64,000 nt of DNA from Paenibacillus doosanensis (GCF_025060755.1 NZ_JANYUY010000011.1:1-64000); one strand, 5' to 3'. Positions 8,169 through 18,208 are shown, counted from the first letter of the stretch. Made by a program: numbers and translations. Notes: generated by a model from the letters alone, not told the origin.

Positions 8169-9050
8169 TTACATCCGTGCCCTAACGGTTCGGCTGTATT
8201 CGGTCGGACTCATGCCGGTCGCTTTCTTATAGGCTTTGGAGAAGTAATGGACGCTGCTGAATCCGAGCTGCCGGGCGATTTCGGTCATGCTGCTGGATTC
8301 GCCGCGGATGAGCTGCTTCGCTTTCTCGATTTTTAATTTGGCGAAATACTCTTTAATCGAATAGCCGGTTTCTTTCTTAAATATATCTTTCAGCCGGGTT
8401 TTGGCGATATGAAGCGACGCGCTGATCTCTTCCAAGGTCGGATTGCCGTCCGCGTGCTCTTCCAAAAACTGAATAATTCGCACCGTCAAGTTTTGATTGT
8501 CCTTCTCTCGGGAAGCCGACGATAAAACCGGCTTGGCGCTCTCCGGACGGTTGCGGCGCAATAAGCGAATAAGCAGCGTTTCGAGATACAGCTTGATGAG
8601 CTGCTCGGAGCCGATCAGCGCATCGTCGCGGCGAATCGAAAACAGCGGGTAGCGAAACGGAAAATAAAAGGCTTCCGCTCCCTCTTTGACGATCTGGGCC
8701 AGCAAATTTCGTTCGGTATCCCCCAGGGAAATGACGCGGTCCTCGAAATATTTCATCGCTTCGGACCGGCAATCGAATGTGACGACAATCAGGTTAGGCG
8801 CCGTATCTTTATGCGCATAGAAGCTGTGAAATTCATTGGGCTTATGAAAAATAATCGTCCCTTGTCCCAGTATGTGGCGGCGGGAATCCGCCAGCACCTC
8901 GACCTCGCCTTTGTCCACATATACAATTTCCCAGAAATCATGCCGTTCTCCGGAAAAAACGTAGTTTTTGCCGAATTCAAAATAATACATCGTAATCAGA
9001 CTTTCAATCGCAATCGTCTGATTCAGGTTCGTCCTTTTGTAATCCGCCAT
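8169..9050 (-). CDS. AraC family transcriptional regulator (cupin plus double HTH)
   Basis: A 293-residue regulator. Residues about 15-120 form a cupin ligand-sensing domain (HDFWEIVYVDKGEVEVL followed by the GQGTIIFHKPNEFHSF turn). The last 100 residues hold two helix-turn-helix motifs (LEEISASLHIAKTRLKDIFK and MTEIARQLGFSSVHYFSKAY) with the AraC ending TGMSPTEYSR. I chose the ATG at 9050, behind AGGAAA; a longer frame to 9164 has no site. It is divergent from a Gfo/Idh/MocA dehydrogenase gene starting at 9236 and most likely activates it in response to a sugar. Confidence 0.92.
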   Translation of the reverse strand: MADYKRTNLNQTIAIESLITMYYFEFGKNYVFSGERHDFWEIVYVDKGEVEVLADSRRHILGQGTIIFHKPNEFHSFYAHKDTAPNLIVVTFDCRSEAMKYFEDRVISLGDTERNLLAQIVKEGAEAFYFPFRYPLFSIRRDDALIGSEQLIKLYLETLLIRLLRRNRPESAKPVLSSASREKDNQNLTVRIIQFLEEHADGNPTLEEISASLHIAKTRLKDIFKKETGYSIKEYFAKLKIEKAKQLIRGESSSMTEIARQLGFSSVHYFSKAYKKATGMSPTEYSRTVRARM

Positions 9051-9235
9051 GCGCTTTCCTGCTCCTCGAATGTAGTTTCCGGCATTCTGCAGCCTCCCTA
9101 TTATGATACAGCTTGCGCCGCTGCGGGAAAAGCAGCTGGAATTGACAAAAAATCCGGCTTTCAAGACAACGAAATCGGCCGGGCTCTCTTTTATACTGAA
9201 GAAAATCGCAATGAAAGCTGAGGAGGATTACGAGG

Positions 9236-10375
9236 ATGAACATTGGCGTGATCGGTTACGGGACAAGAATTAAAGGAGTTATCCAGAACGAGCTGAAGAA
9301 GCTCGATCCGCATCTGCAAATTGCCGGGCTAGTCGATCCCGATCCGGCCAAACACGAGGAGGCGAGACAGGCGGGCTCGGAACAAGTGCGCATTTTCGAA
9401 ACGCCCGAAGCGATGCTGGCCGACATGAACTTAGACGGGATTATAATCGGCACGCGCTGTTCGCTCCACACTTCTATGGCGCTTAAGGTACTTCCCAGCG
9501 GCCTGCCGCTGTTTCTGGAGAAGCCCGTGGCTACCAGCCTGGAGGATGCGCTGCGGTTGAAGCGAGGCTATGAGTCTTCCGGCAACCGCAAGATGGTCGT
9601 ATCCTTCCCGCTGCGGGTCACTACTATTGTGCAGTGGGTCAAGGAAATTATCGATTCCGGCAAAATCGGCACCGTCGAGCATGTGCAGGCCGTCAACAAC
9701 GTCCCTTACGGAAACGTATATTTTCAAGGCTGGTATCGCGATGAAGAGGAAACGGGCGGCCTGTTTTTGCAAAAAGCGACGCATGATTTCGACTACATCA
9801 ACTACGTGCTCGGCATGCAGCCCGAATCGGTGGCGGCGATGGTATCCAAGCAAATCTTCAAAGGGAACAAGCCGGCGGGCCTTAGGTGCACGGAATGCGG
9901 CGACAATAAGACCTGTCCCGAGAGCACGGCGTTTCGCACCGATAAGCTGAGGGAGGAATGGGCCTACTGCTGCTTTGCCGAGGACACCGGCAACGAGGAC
10001 TCGGGCAGCGCGCTGATCCGGTACGATAGCGGAATGCACGTCTCGTACTCGCAGAACTTTTTTGCCCGCAATCAGGCGGCGGCGCGCGGTGCGCGTTTCT
10101 TCGGCTACAAGGGAACGCTGGAATTTGATTTTTATACGGGCATCATCAAAGTATACATGCATCATTCTACACGGGTCGAAACGTATGAATTTGGCGGCGG
10201 GGAGGGACACTTCGGCGGCGACGCCGCGCTGATGCGCAGTTTTGCCGGGCTGATGGAGGGAAGCTCAGAGAAGTCGGTCAGCCCGCTAGAGGACGGGCTC
10301 GTCAGCGCGCTGCTTTGCTTGAAGGCGAGAGAGTCGGCGGCGACCGGAACCTTTCAATCCGTTTCCTGGGAATAA
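9236..10375 (+). CDS. Gfo/Idh/MocA family oxidoreductase
   Basis: A 379-residue cytosolic NAD(P)-dependent sugar or inositol dehydrogenase-type enzyme. The N-terminal Rossmann fold begins IGVIGYGTRIKG and the family EKPVATS motif (catalytic Lys) lies near residue 98. The C-terminal substrate domain includes HDFDYINYVLGM. An insertion at about 220-255 is rich in cysteine (CTECGDNKTC and YCCFAEDTG), a possible metal site. AGGAGG precedes the ATG at the right distance. It is divergent from the AraC regulator at 8169-9050, suggesting sugar-induced expression. The exact substrate is unknown. Confidence 0.9.
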   Translation: MNIGVIGYGTRIKGVIQNELKKLDPHLQIAGLVDPDPAKHEEARQAGSEQVRIFETPEAMLADMNLDGIIIGTRCSLHTSMALKVLPSGLPLFLEKPVATSLEDALRLKRGYESSGNRKMVVSFPLRVTTIVQWVKEIIDSGKIGTVEHVQAVNNVPYGNVYFQGWYRDEEETGGLFLQKATHDFDYINYVLGMQPESVAAMVSKQIFKGNKPAGLRCTECGDNKTCPESTAFRTDKLREEWAYCCFAEDTGNEDSGSALIRYDSGMHVSYSQNFFARNQAAARGARFFGYKGTLEFDFYTGIIKVYMHHSTRVETYEFGGGEGHFGGDAALMRSFAGLMEGSSEKSVSPLEDGLVSALLCLKARESAATGTFQSVSWE

Positions 10376-10445
10376 GAACGGCGCTTCACATGCGCATAAC
10401 GGCGGAACCCCCAGGGGACAGGCGAACGCTCTCATGGACCATGTT

Positions 10446-10476
10446 GACCGTACAAAATACAGGATATTGTACGGTC
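10446..10476. terminator. Hairpin between convergent genes
   Basis: Perfect 10-bp inverted repeat GACCGTACAA (10446-10455) and TTGTACGGTC (10467-10476) with an 11-base loop, between the oxidoreductase and the SRPBCC gene that converge here. The T tract is weak on both strands, so termination is probable but not certain. Confidence 0.5.
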
Positions 10477-10495
10477 TTGGCCACAATATTCTCGG

Positions 10496-10963
10496 TTATC
10501 CTTCCGCCATTTGCTGGTCCAGCTGCTCCAGCACGAACGGCCACGCTTCCAAATGCCCGTTCCGGGAAGCTTCGTCGGGGAACCCGGCATGGGTCAGACG
10601 CAGGCGAGCGCCGCTGCCGTGCGGTTCAAGCTCGACCGTTACGACCGTCTCCGCCCCTTGGGTTCCCCCTGCGCCCGTAAGCCAGGTCAATTGAACGAGC
10701 CTGTCCGGTTCCAGCCTCAGGAATCTTCCGTAATGGGGGTGGCGCTGAACCTCGCTGTCAGGACTGCTTCGGAACACCGTTTCGAAGAAAAAGACCGTAT
10801 TGACCTCCCCCTGCATAATTACGGTTCCGGGCGCCGCAAACCAACGGTCGATCTGCCTGGTCCATGCGCCGAACAGCACCGCGGGCGAAGCTTTCATCAG
10901 CCGCTCGACCTGCAGTTCATGCGGCCGGGACGATAAATCGGGAATCGTTACGGGATTAGCCAT
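10496..10963 (-). CDS. SRPBCC (AHSA1-like) domain protein
   Basis: A 155-residue protein of the START/SRPBCC fold, AHSA1 subfamily. Visible signatures are [19 protein letters not shown] (first strand and helix), the [16 protein letters not shown] strand pair, and the closing helix [16 protein letters not shown]. Members bind hydrophobic ligands, and most bacterial ones have no known substrate. Two in-frame ATGs compete: 10972 lies only 2 bases from AGGAG while 10963 lies 11 bases away; I chose 10963 as the less cramped. The gene stands alone, convergent with the oxidoreductase gene. Confidence 0.85.
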   Translation of the reverse strand: MANPVTIPDLSSRPHELQVERLMKASPAVLFGAWTRQIDRWFAAPGTVIMQGEVNTVFFFETVFRSSPDSEVQRHPHYGRFLRLEPDRLVQLTWLTGAGGTQGAETVVTVELEPHGSGARLRLTHAGFPDEASRNGHLEAWPFVLEQLDQQMAEG

Positions 10964-11030
10964 ATTTTTCATCGCTCCTGTTCGTTATATCGTTCATTGT
11001 TTCCATGCCAACTCCCGTTTATTATACCAT

Positions 11031-13345
11031 TTACAGCGATTCCCGGTATTTTCCCGGCGTCGTCCCTTCGTACTTTTTGAATACCCGAATAAACCCGATA
11101 TCGTTGGCGTAGCCGACCTGATTGGCAATTTGCGCAAAGGTCAGCTTCTTGTTCTGCATCAGCTTCTTCGCTTCGTCGATCCGCACTCTCGTCAAATAAT
11201 CGGTTAAGTTCATCCCGGTCTGTTTTTTGAAAAAAGCGGATAAATACTGCGGCGTCAGTTGAAAATGCTCGGCAATGGTCGTCAGGCTGAGCGAATCGTC
11301 GCCGTAATGCTGCTCGATGTATTGCGCAATCCGTTCGGACAGCTGCCTGCTGTGGCCGCTGCGGCTCGCGTTCAAATAATGGCATAGCGCTAGGAACCAA
11401 TCGCGGATTTGGACCTTCATCTCCTCGACCGTCGGACAGGAGGACAGCTCCTTCAAGGGATCGAACTTTTCCCCGAACACTTCGCGATACAGCGGGTCCA
11501 TCGGGTTAATAATTTTCCAAAGGGTGCTGACCATGTTGGTGAACAAGCTTCGGCCCAGCTCCGGCGTAATCCGCCGCTGGCTGAAATGCGCGTGGAACAA
11601 ATTGCCGATCAGTTTATCGACATTGTCCACATCGCCGCTTTTGGTGAAATTGATCAGCTGAATTTCCGTTTCAATCGGATAATAGTAATGGCGGTCCGCC
11701 TCGGCGATTTCTCTGTAGCGAATAATGGAGCTGTGGCCCCGGTACATTTTGTAATCCAGCGCGCTGAGCGCTTCGAAATACGATTCGCAGGCATGATCCA
11801 TCCCTTCGTGGACATCTCCAATGGCAAGGGTAATATACGTCTTGAACCGCTGCTCGATCAGTTCCTTCAGCCGGGCGGCGATGACGTCAAGCTCCTTCTC
11901 CGCCTCCGCCCGCCGTTCCCGGTCGAAATTGACAAGCAGGGCGACGCGGTGCTGATCGAGCTCGACCGAATATCCCCATCCCCGCTCGCGAATCAATTCG
12001 TTGCCGATGTTGGAAATGATAAACCGGATCAGCGCCCACTGGCGCTCGGATTGATCGGTGCTAAACCGGCTGAAATCGGCAATGTCGATCAGCATCACGG
12101 CGAATACATCGGAGATGAGCCGGATCTCCATAAACTGCAGCGACTCTTCGGTCATCCGCGCGACGTCCACATGCCCGCGCACGAAGCGCGACAGAAAGCT
12201 CGCCTGAATGACGGGGGTCTGACGGGACAAAATATTCCGCAGCTCCCGTTCCTCATGAATGGTCATACGAATCGTTTCGCGGATAAATTCATACTCGTTG
12301 GACGGCTGCTTGGCTCGCGCCGGCTTTTCGCTTTGCAGCGCGCGCACGACGCCCCGCAGCGGAGCATAATTGCGGTGCACCCAGAAGGTAATCGCCGCGC
12401 CGCCGCCGGCCAAGCAAATGAGCAGCAGCGTGATCATCCAATTTTTCAGCGTCTGGACCCGCTCCAGGTAGACATGCTTGGGCATCGTATGGACGTATTT
12501 CCAGCCGTTCTGTTCGGATACGGTATAGGAGAGCATCATCTCCTCGCCGTGATCCTTGTACTCGTAAGGAACGCCCTTCGTCGTCACCTCCTGTGAAATT
12601 TGGTTCCAGGGAAGCGCTTGACGCTCGTTTCCGACGATAAGACGGTCTTTCCGGTCAAAGATATAAACCGAGCTTTGATAAGCCGACTCGATTTTGGACA
12701 GCATGCTGCGGACTTGACCCACGTCAAGCAAAATAACGAGCGCCCCGCGGATATCGTTCGGCTCTCCCAGGGGCAGCGTCTGGATGTATGTGATCGTATC
12801 GAGCGTTCCTGTCGGCGTTTCGTAAGTGGCAGGGGTATAATCCTTGTAATGCGCCCCCCCAACAGTCCGCCGCGCCACGCTTCGAAGCTGGTCCCCACCG
12901 GCCGGTACAAACGCTGGTAGAGCACATCCGCCGTTGTTTTGGACGTCGGCATCAATACCGTGTCGTTGGCGCCGAAATAGACGTAATATCCGCTTATGAG
13001 ATCGCTTACATTTTGGTAGCGGGACATATGATCCGATACGAATTCGACGAATTTGTAAGCGTCGGCCGTATCGGTATTGTCCGTATTGTTCATCAGCCAT
13101 TGCAGCCGGGGATTCAAGGCGATCTGCTGGGACATCTGCTCGACATCCTTCAGCTTGCTGTCCAGCACTTGGCGGAGCTGCTCCAGCATCGCCAGATTCG
13201 CCCGGTTGGCGTTATCGGTCATAATCGTATTGGTCTTCGTGTACAGAATCGATCCAAGGGCAAGAGGAAGCAGGAAAACGGCCAGATAAGACAATAAAAG
13301 AGTGATGAAAGCGTTTCCGAGATGTATGCTTTTAATGCGCATCAT
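11031..13345 (-). pseudogene. Membrane-anchored AraC-type regulator, split by a one-base frameshift
   Basis: Two frames together make one protein of about 770 residues. The N-terminal frame (13345 to about 12860) has a transmembrane segment (FITLLLSYLAVFLLPLALGS) and an extracellular Cache-like sensor. The second frame continues the sensor (HYKDYTPATYETP), a second membrane span (NWMITLLLICLAGGGAAITF), a cytoplasmic linker, and a C-terminal double HTH (LTTIAEHFQLTPQYLSAFF and FAQIANQVGYANDIGFIRVF). The switch occurs at a run of seven G on the coding strand (12854-12860); eight would restore one frame. It lies directly downstream of a sugar ABC operon, which such one-component regulators usually control. 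It may be a sequencing error, phase variation or real decay. The start is ATG 13345 behind GAGAGGTGG. Confidence 0.85.
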
Positions 13346-13419
13346 GTTCCACCTCTCTCCGTTCATTCTTAATTATAGCTTATTCTGGAAGTGGTACCCG
13401 TTTTCCTGCTTCTCTTCAA

Positions 13420-14298
13420 TCATTCTTTCAGCGCCCCGATCATAACCCCCTTAACGAAATATTTTTGCAAGAACGGATACAGCACCAGAATCGGAATGGT
13501 TGCGACCATAATCGTCGCATATTTGATCGCTTCGCCGATCGGCATTTTATCTACGCCGGAGGCGTCGGTCATCATATTATCCGTGCTGTTCGTAATGAGA
13601 ATTTCCCGTAAAATGAGCTGCAGCGGATACAAATTGCGATCGCGCAAGTAAATCATCGCATTGAACCATGCGTTCCAGTGAGCGACGGCGTAAAACAGCA
13701 CCATAACGGCCATAACCGGGATCGACAGCGGCAAAATGATGCGCCACATCACCGTCCATTCGCTTGCCCCGTCCATCTTCGCCGATTCCTCCAGACTGAC
13801 CGGCACGGCCTGGAATGAAGTACGCATAATGATCAAATTCCACGTATTGATGGCGCCGGGGATAATCATCGCCCACGGCGTATCGACGAGCCCCAAATTG
13901 CTGACAAGAAGATACGTAGGAATCAGACCGCCTTGGAAAAACATCGTAACGACGATCATAAACATGACTGCGTTCTTAAAAAATACGTTTCTTCTGGAAA
14001 GAAAATACGCTCCGAGCGCCGTCATCAGCAAATTAAAAAAGGTCCCGACAACGACATAAAATATGGTGTTGCTGTAACCGCTCAAAATGTTCGGATTGGC
14101 AAAAACGGCTTTGTAAGCGTCCAGGCTAAAGCCGTACGGCTTCCACAGCAGCCCGCGGTGCTGCGCCAGCAAGCCGGGATCGCTTAAGGAAGAAAAGGCT
14201 ACGTATAAAAACGGATACAGCGTCAAGAAGCAAAGAACGATCATCACGGCCGCGTTCAAAACGTCAAACGATTTTTCGCCTAAAGTCGGTTTGTCCAT
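13420..14298 (-). CDS. Carbohydrate ABC transporter permease (LplC/YtcP type)
   Basis: A 292-residue inner-membrane protein with six hydrophobic segments and the EAA loop that docks the ATPase (about 190-210, SLEESAKMDGASEWTVMWRI). The extended C-terminus GVMIGALKE is typical of the YtcP/LplC subfamily. It forms the second half of the permease pair with the gene at 14317-15282, 18 bp upstream. No ATPase gene is nearby; in this group a shared MsmX-like ATPase encoded elsewhere normally serves. GGAGGTGG precedes the ATG. Confidence 0.94.
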   Translation of the reverse strand: MDKPTLGEKSFDVLNAAVMIVLCFLTLYPFLYVAFSSLSDPGLLAQHRGLLWKPYGFSLDAYKAVFANPNILSGYSNTIFYVVVGTFFNLLMTALGAYFLSRRNVFFKNAVMFMIVVTMFFQGGLIPTYLLVSNLGLVDTPWAMIIPGAINTWNLIIMRTSFQAVPVSLEESAKMDGASEWTVMWRIILPLSIPVMAVMVLFYAVAHWNAWFNAMIYLRDRNLYPLQLILREILITNSTDNMMTDASGVDKMPIGEAIKYATIMVATIPILVLYPFLQKYFVKGVMIGALKE

Positions 14299-14316
14299 CC
14301 TGCTGTTCCACCTCCG

Positions 14317-15282
14317 TTACCATAGTTTAGTCTCGCTTACCCGCTTGCTTATGCTGTTGGAGAGAATAAGCAGAGAGAACGCAATGACAGCATTGAATAA
14401 GCCTACCGCCGTCGTGTAGCTGTAGCTTGCTTCCAAAATCCCTTTGCGGTACACGAAAGTGGAAATGACGTCGGCCGTATCGTAGGTCAGCGGATTGTAC
14501 ATGAGCAAAATTTTCTCGCTGCCGACGGACATCATCGAGCCCATTTTCAATATCAGCAAAATAATAATCGTAGGCATAATCCCCGGAATCGTAATATGAA
14601 TCATTTGCTTCCAGCGCCCCGCCCCATCGACTTTGGCCGCTTCATACAGGGTCGGATCGATACCGGACAGCGCCGCCAGATAGATGATGGAGCCCCATCC
14701 GACTCCCTGCCAAATGCCGGAGGATACATAAATGAAGCGGAACCATTCCGGTTCGGACAAATAAGACTTGGACGCAATGCCCAGCGTGGCAAGCAGCTGG
14801 TTCACAACCCCGTCCCTAGCCAAAAAGTCGACCAGCATCCCGACGATGACGACGACCGATATAAAATGCGGCAAATACGTGATCGTCTGAACGATTCTCT
14901 TGAAATATTGCCGGCGCAATTCGTTCAATAACAGCGCGAGCACGATCGGCGCCGGGAAACCGAAGATCAGCTCGTACACGTTGATCAGGAGCGTATTGCG
15001 GATTAATCTCCAAAAGTAGTAGCTGTTGAAAAATTCGACAAAATGATCGAAGCCGACCCAACGGCTGTTCCAGATGCCGTCGCCGGGACTGTAATCTTTG
15101 AACGCAATTTGCAAGCCGTACATCGGACCGTAGTCGAAAATTAAATAATACGCGATGACGGGCAGCACCATGATATATAAGAGCTTGTTGCGTTTCAGAT
15201 CGCGTCCAATCGTGATCCATAGGCTCGGCTCGGAACGGCTCGGCTTGGCGACAGGCTTCGCGGCGGATTTGATCGTTTCCAT
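14317..15282 (-). CDS. Carbohydrate ABC transporter permease (LplB type)
   Basis: A 321-residue membrane protein. A cytoplasmic N-terminus of about 35 residues precedes the first span (LLYIMVLPVIAYYLIFDYGP), and the EAA loop is TLYEAAKVDGAGRWKQMIHI. The MYGLQIAFKDYSPGDGIW segment is characteristic of LplB/YtcP-type partners that import oligosaccharides, often from pectin or other plant polymers. It pairs with the downstream permease and the upstream lipoprotein. AAGGAGGG precedes the start. Confidence 0.94.
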   Translation of the reverse strand: METIKSAAKPVAKPSRSEPSLWITIGRDLKRNKLLYIMVLPVIAYYLIFDYGPMYGLQIAFKDYSPGDGIWNSRWVGFDHFVEFFNSYYFWRLIRNTLLINVYELIFGFPAPIVLALLLNELRRQYFKRIVQTITYLPHFISVVVIVGMLVDFLARDGVVNQLLATLGIASKSYLSEPEWFRFIYVSSGIWQGVGWGSIIYLAALSGIDPTLYEAAKVDGAGRWKQMIHITIPGIMPTIIILLILKMGSMMSVGSEKILLMYNPLTYDTADVISTFVYRKGILEASYSYTTAVGLFNAVIAFSLLILSNSISKRVSETKLW

Positions 15283-15380
15283 ACGGCTTCCCTCCTTCGC
15301 TTTGAATAAGCCGGAGGGATGAACGGCGGTTCATCCCCCGACAAGATCAGTTCATATGTCCATTCGCGGACAGGCGCCCA

Positions 15381-16997
15381 TTAACGCTTGTTATATCTTT
15401 CCAATGCAGACTGTTCAATTTTGACCGCTTCCTGGATACCCATGCCCTCAATCGTTTTTACGTATTTGTCGAAGTTGTCCAGAGGCTCGGCTCCCATAAT
15501 AAATTTGTTGAACATTTCGTCTTTAAACGTATTCACGTCGTTCATGATCGAAGCGAATTTGCTGCTCTCATCCGAAGTCGGCGTAACGGGCGGCAGCTTT
15601 CTTTCGTCGGTCGGTTCCGACCAGATTTTGATCGAATCCTTCTGTTCAGGCAATGCAGCATACTGCTCCATATATCGCTTGTCTTGCACGAAAGGACCGT
15701 TGAAGTTGGCGCGGACATGACGGGCCATCGCTTGCGCCATCGACATATCTTTCGGATTCATCACGTCGTCCGTATACGTCGGATAACCGTTCACCATTTT
15801 ATAGGAGACGCCTTCTACGCCGAAATTGAACAGCATTTTACCTTCATCGCTATAAGCGTAATCGAGCCATTTGGCCGTCGCTTCCGGATTTTTGTTCGAG
15901 GTCGAGATGGCGGCGGCCACCCCGCCGGAGAAGTTATAAGTTCTTGCGCTCCACATCTTCTTGTCTCCCTTGTTGACGACCGGGAACGGTGCAGCGACAA
16001 GCTTGAAATCCGGAATTTTATTTTTCACAAGCGAGGTATAGTTGCCGATCCCCGAACCTGTGCTCATTACGGTCGCGAAAAGCTGATTTCCCGTAACTTT
16101 CGCGTCTTTCAGCTTACTGTCCGTGACGGCAAAGTCCGGATCGAGAAGCCCTTCCTTGTACCATTTGTTCATGACGGTCAGAAATTGCTTGTATTCAGGC
16201 TGAATCGGTCCGTATTTCACTGTACCGTTGTCATGGTAAAAATCGTAGTTAACGCCGAACGAGCCGAGGAACGCCACGGAGCCTCCCATATCGCCTTTAC
16301 TGATTAAGAGCGGGATTTCATCCGGCTTTCCGTTGCCGTTGAGATCGCTTTTCTTGATGGCTGTCAAAGTATTGTACCAATCGTCGATCGTTTCCGGCAT
16401 TTTCAGGTTCAGCTTATCCAGCCAATCTTGGCGGAGCGCGATCCCGTTGCTGACCAGCAAGTAATCGTCGCCGCGCAGAAACGGAAATCCGTAAATACTG
16501 CCTTCATCCGTCATGACCTGCTTTTTCCAGTTCGGGTTGGCGTCCAAAATTTTCTTCAAATTCGGCGCGTATTTGTCGATAATATCGTTCAGCTTAATAA
16601 TTTTTTTATCTTTGATCGCTTTCTCGGGACCGCCGGGGTAGCCGGTCCAGCCGTACTCGATGACATCGGGCAAATCTTTGCCGGTAATCATAAGGTTGAA
16701 CTGATCTTTCTCTTGTCCCACCGGAGGATGCTGGAAGGTTACATTGACCCCGGTTTTTTTCTGCAGCTCCTGATAAACCGTCATATCCCCGAAGCTTTTT
16801 AATGTAGCGGCAACGTTGCTTGCCAGGCCGACCCAGTACGTAAGCGCTTGCAATTTAGGCGGCTCTTGATTTTCCTGTTTGGCCGTTCCCTGATTTGCGG
16901 GAGCTGGACTGCCGCTGCTGCAGCCTGCGACGACCGTGATGGACAACAGCGCCGAGGTCCCTGCGGCTACCCATTTTTTCCGACTGATTTTTTTCAT
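15381..16997 (-). CDS. Extracellular sugar-binding lipoprotein (LipO/YtcQ type)
   Basis: A 538-residue lipoprotein. The signal peptide ends in the lipobox VAGC with Cys26 for lipid attachment. The body has the large LipO-type binding fold (DLPDVIEYGWTGYPGGPEKA and GEVDNGNG-like calcium-type loop KKSDLNGNGKPDEIPLL). It captures an oligosaccharide at the cell surface and hands it to the two downstream permeases. AGGAGG precedes the ATG. A pair of 20-bp direct repeats sits about 210 bp upstream and may bind the AraC-type regulator encoded at the operon end. Confidence 0.94.
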   Translation of the reverse strand: MKKISRKKWVAAGTSALLSITVVAGCSSGSPAPANQGTAKQENQEPPKLQALTYWVGLASNVAATLKSFGDMTVYQELQKKTGVNVTFQHPPVGQEKDQFNLMITGKDLPDVIEYGWTGYPGGPEKAIKDKKIIKLNDIIDKYAPNLKKILDANPNWKKQVMTDEGSIYGFPFLRGDDYLLVSNGIALRQDWLDKLNLKMPETIDDWYNTLTAIKKSDLNGNGKPDEIPLLISKGDMGGSVAFLGSFGVNYDFYHDNGTVKYGPIQPEYKQFLTVMNKWYKEGLLDPDFAVTDSKLKDAKVTGNQLFATVMSTGSGIGNYTSLVKNKIPDFKLVAAPFPVVNKGDKKMWSARTYNFSGGVAAAISTSNKNPEATAKWLDYAYSDEGKMLFNFGVEGVSYKMVNGYPTYTDDVMNPKDMSMAQAMARHVRANFNGPFVQDKRYMEQYAALPEQKDSIKIWSEPTDERKLPPVTPTSDESSKFASIMNDVNTFKDEMFNKFIMGAEPLDNFDKYVKTIEGMGIQEAVKIEQSALERYNKR

Positions 16998-17205
16998 ATA
17001 CCCCTTTTACCTCCTTCAGAATATAGCAGAAGTTTGGCGAAATGCCGGCTTGCGGCAAAGGTATGATGCGATCAAAGATGCGTTTGGCCCAGGATGCTGT
17101 TCGCTGGAAATACCGGCGGCTTCGCTAACCTTATTGTTGCAGAGATTTCGTAACATGGAAACCGCTCAATTTAACCAATGATAAACCGAGGTTAATATTC
17201 GCCAT

Positions 17206-17245
17206 TATCCGATATTAAGATCGGCTATCCCAAATTAAGATTGCC
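17206..17245. promoter_or_regulatory. Two tandem 20-bp direct repeats upstream of the sugar ABC operon
   Basis: TATCCGATATTAAGATCGGC (17206-17225) and TATCCCAAATTAAGATTGCC (17226-17245) differ at only four or five positions and lie exactly 20 bp apart, about two helical turns. AraC-family proteins commonly bind such direct repeats. The binder is inferred; the frameshifted AraC-type regulator at 11031-13345 is the nearest candidate. Confidence 0.55.
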
Positions 17246-17289
17246 GTATTATCGGGCGTTGCGGGGCATTCGTTACGCTGCCGCAACGC

Positions 17290-17331
17290 AAAAAATCCCG
17301 TGCCGCTTGATCGTCAAGCAGCGCGGGATTC
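17290..17331 (-). terminator. Terminator of the sugar-phosphate isomerase gene
   Basis: An interrupted stem (AATCCCG with CGGGATT, CGCTTGA with TCAAGC) followed by TTTTTT on the minus strand, about 30 bp past the isomerase stop. It separates this gene from the ABC operon further down. Confidence 0.75.
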
Positions 17332-17362
17332 CCCTTCGCGCAAAATAATGATAAGGACTTGA

Positions 17363-18133
17363 TTATACGCTGATAAGTCCGGTTTTCTGCAAATTGTTGA
17401 AGCTGATGGCAAGGCTTTCGAACGGATTGCGGTCGTAGCATTGATCCTGCTCCACCGCTCCCCATTCGACGCCGATTTCGTTGCAGGCTTTGAGAATGCG
17501 GTCGAAATTCATATTGCCCTCGCCTACTTCGGCGTAGCGCTGCTCGCGCTCTCCGGTGACGGCCATATCCTTCAGATGCACGACTTTCATCCGGCCGTTC
17601 ACCTTGCGAATCCAGTCCGCCGGGTCGGCTCCACCGGCTTGTACCCAGTACACGTCGAGCTCGAAGTCGAATGCTTCGGGATCGGATTCCTCGAACAAAA
17701 TGTCCATTCCGGTTCTACCGCCGAAATTCGCAAATTCGAAGCTGTGGTTATGATAAATGAACGTAAGTCCCGCCGCCTTAAGCTTGCGGCCGATCTCGGA
17801 CGCTTCCTTGGCAAACGCCGAGTACCCTTCCGCGCTTGTCCGGTACTCCTGCGGCAAGCCGCCAAGTCCGACGTACCGGCAGCCCCATAATTGATGCTTC
17901 TCGATCACGGCGTCGAGCTGCTGGCTCAAATCGGCGTAGCTGATATGCGTGGCGCAAATCGAGAGCTGCTCGCGGTCCGCCAAATCCTTGAGCGCCTGAT
18001 TGTCGATCGGGCCGACTCCGGACACCTGTACGGCGCGATAACCGATTTCTTTTACCTTTTTGAGCGTTTCGGCAATGTCTTCCGGGGTTTTCAGAAATTC
18101 TCGCAACGTATAGAGCTGAGCTGCAATTTTCAA
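17363..18133 (-). CDS. Sugar phosphate isomerase/epimerase (xylose isomerase-like TIM barrel)
   Basis: A 256-residue cytosolic TIM-barrel protein of the AP endonuclease 2/IolE-like family. Metal-ligand positions are visible in FIYHNHSFEF, FELDVYWVQAGG, KVVHLKDM and the late Glu of WGAVEQDQC. Such enzymes isomerise or epimerise keto-sugars and sugar acids. The start is TTG at 18133, with GGAGA nine bases upstream and no better ATG. It precedes the sugar ABC operon in the same direction but a terminator intervenes. The product is likely linked to use of the imported sugar, though the substrate is unknown. Confidence 0.9.
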   Translation of the reverse strand: MKIAAQLYTLREFLKTPEDIAETLKKVKEIGYRAVQVSGVGPIDNQALKDLADREQLSICATHISYADLSQQLDAVIEKHQLWGCRYVGLGGLPQEYRTSAEGYSAFAKEASEIGRKLKAAGLTFIYHNHSFEFANFGGRTGMDILFEESDPEAFDFELDVYWVQAGGADPADWIRKVNGRMKVVHLKDMAVTGEREQRYAEVGEGNMNFDRILKACNEIGVEWGAVEQDQCYDRNPFESLAISFNNLQKTGLISV

Positions 18134-18208
18134 AACGGGACATCTCCATTCGTTTTATAATGAGCAATCGCTTTCAATTACACTGTACCATAATTTACTT
18201 GCAAGCTC

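Noticed and set aside
13391-13651. Plus-strand frames opposite the ABC permease and other genes
   Set aside because: They mirror strong minus-strand genes and have no ribosome sites; treated as shadows.
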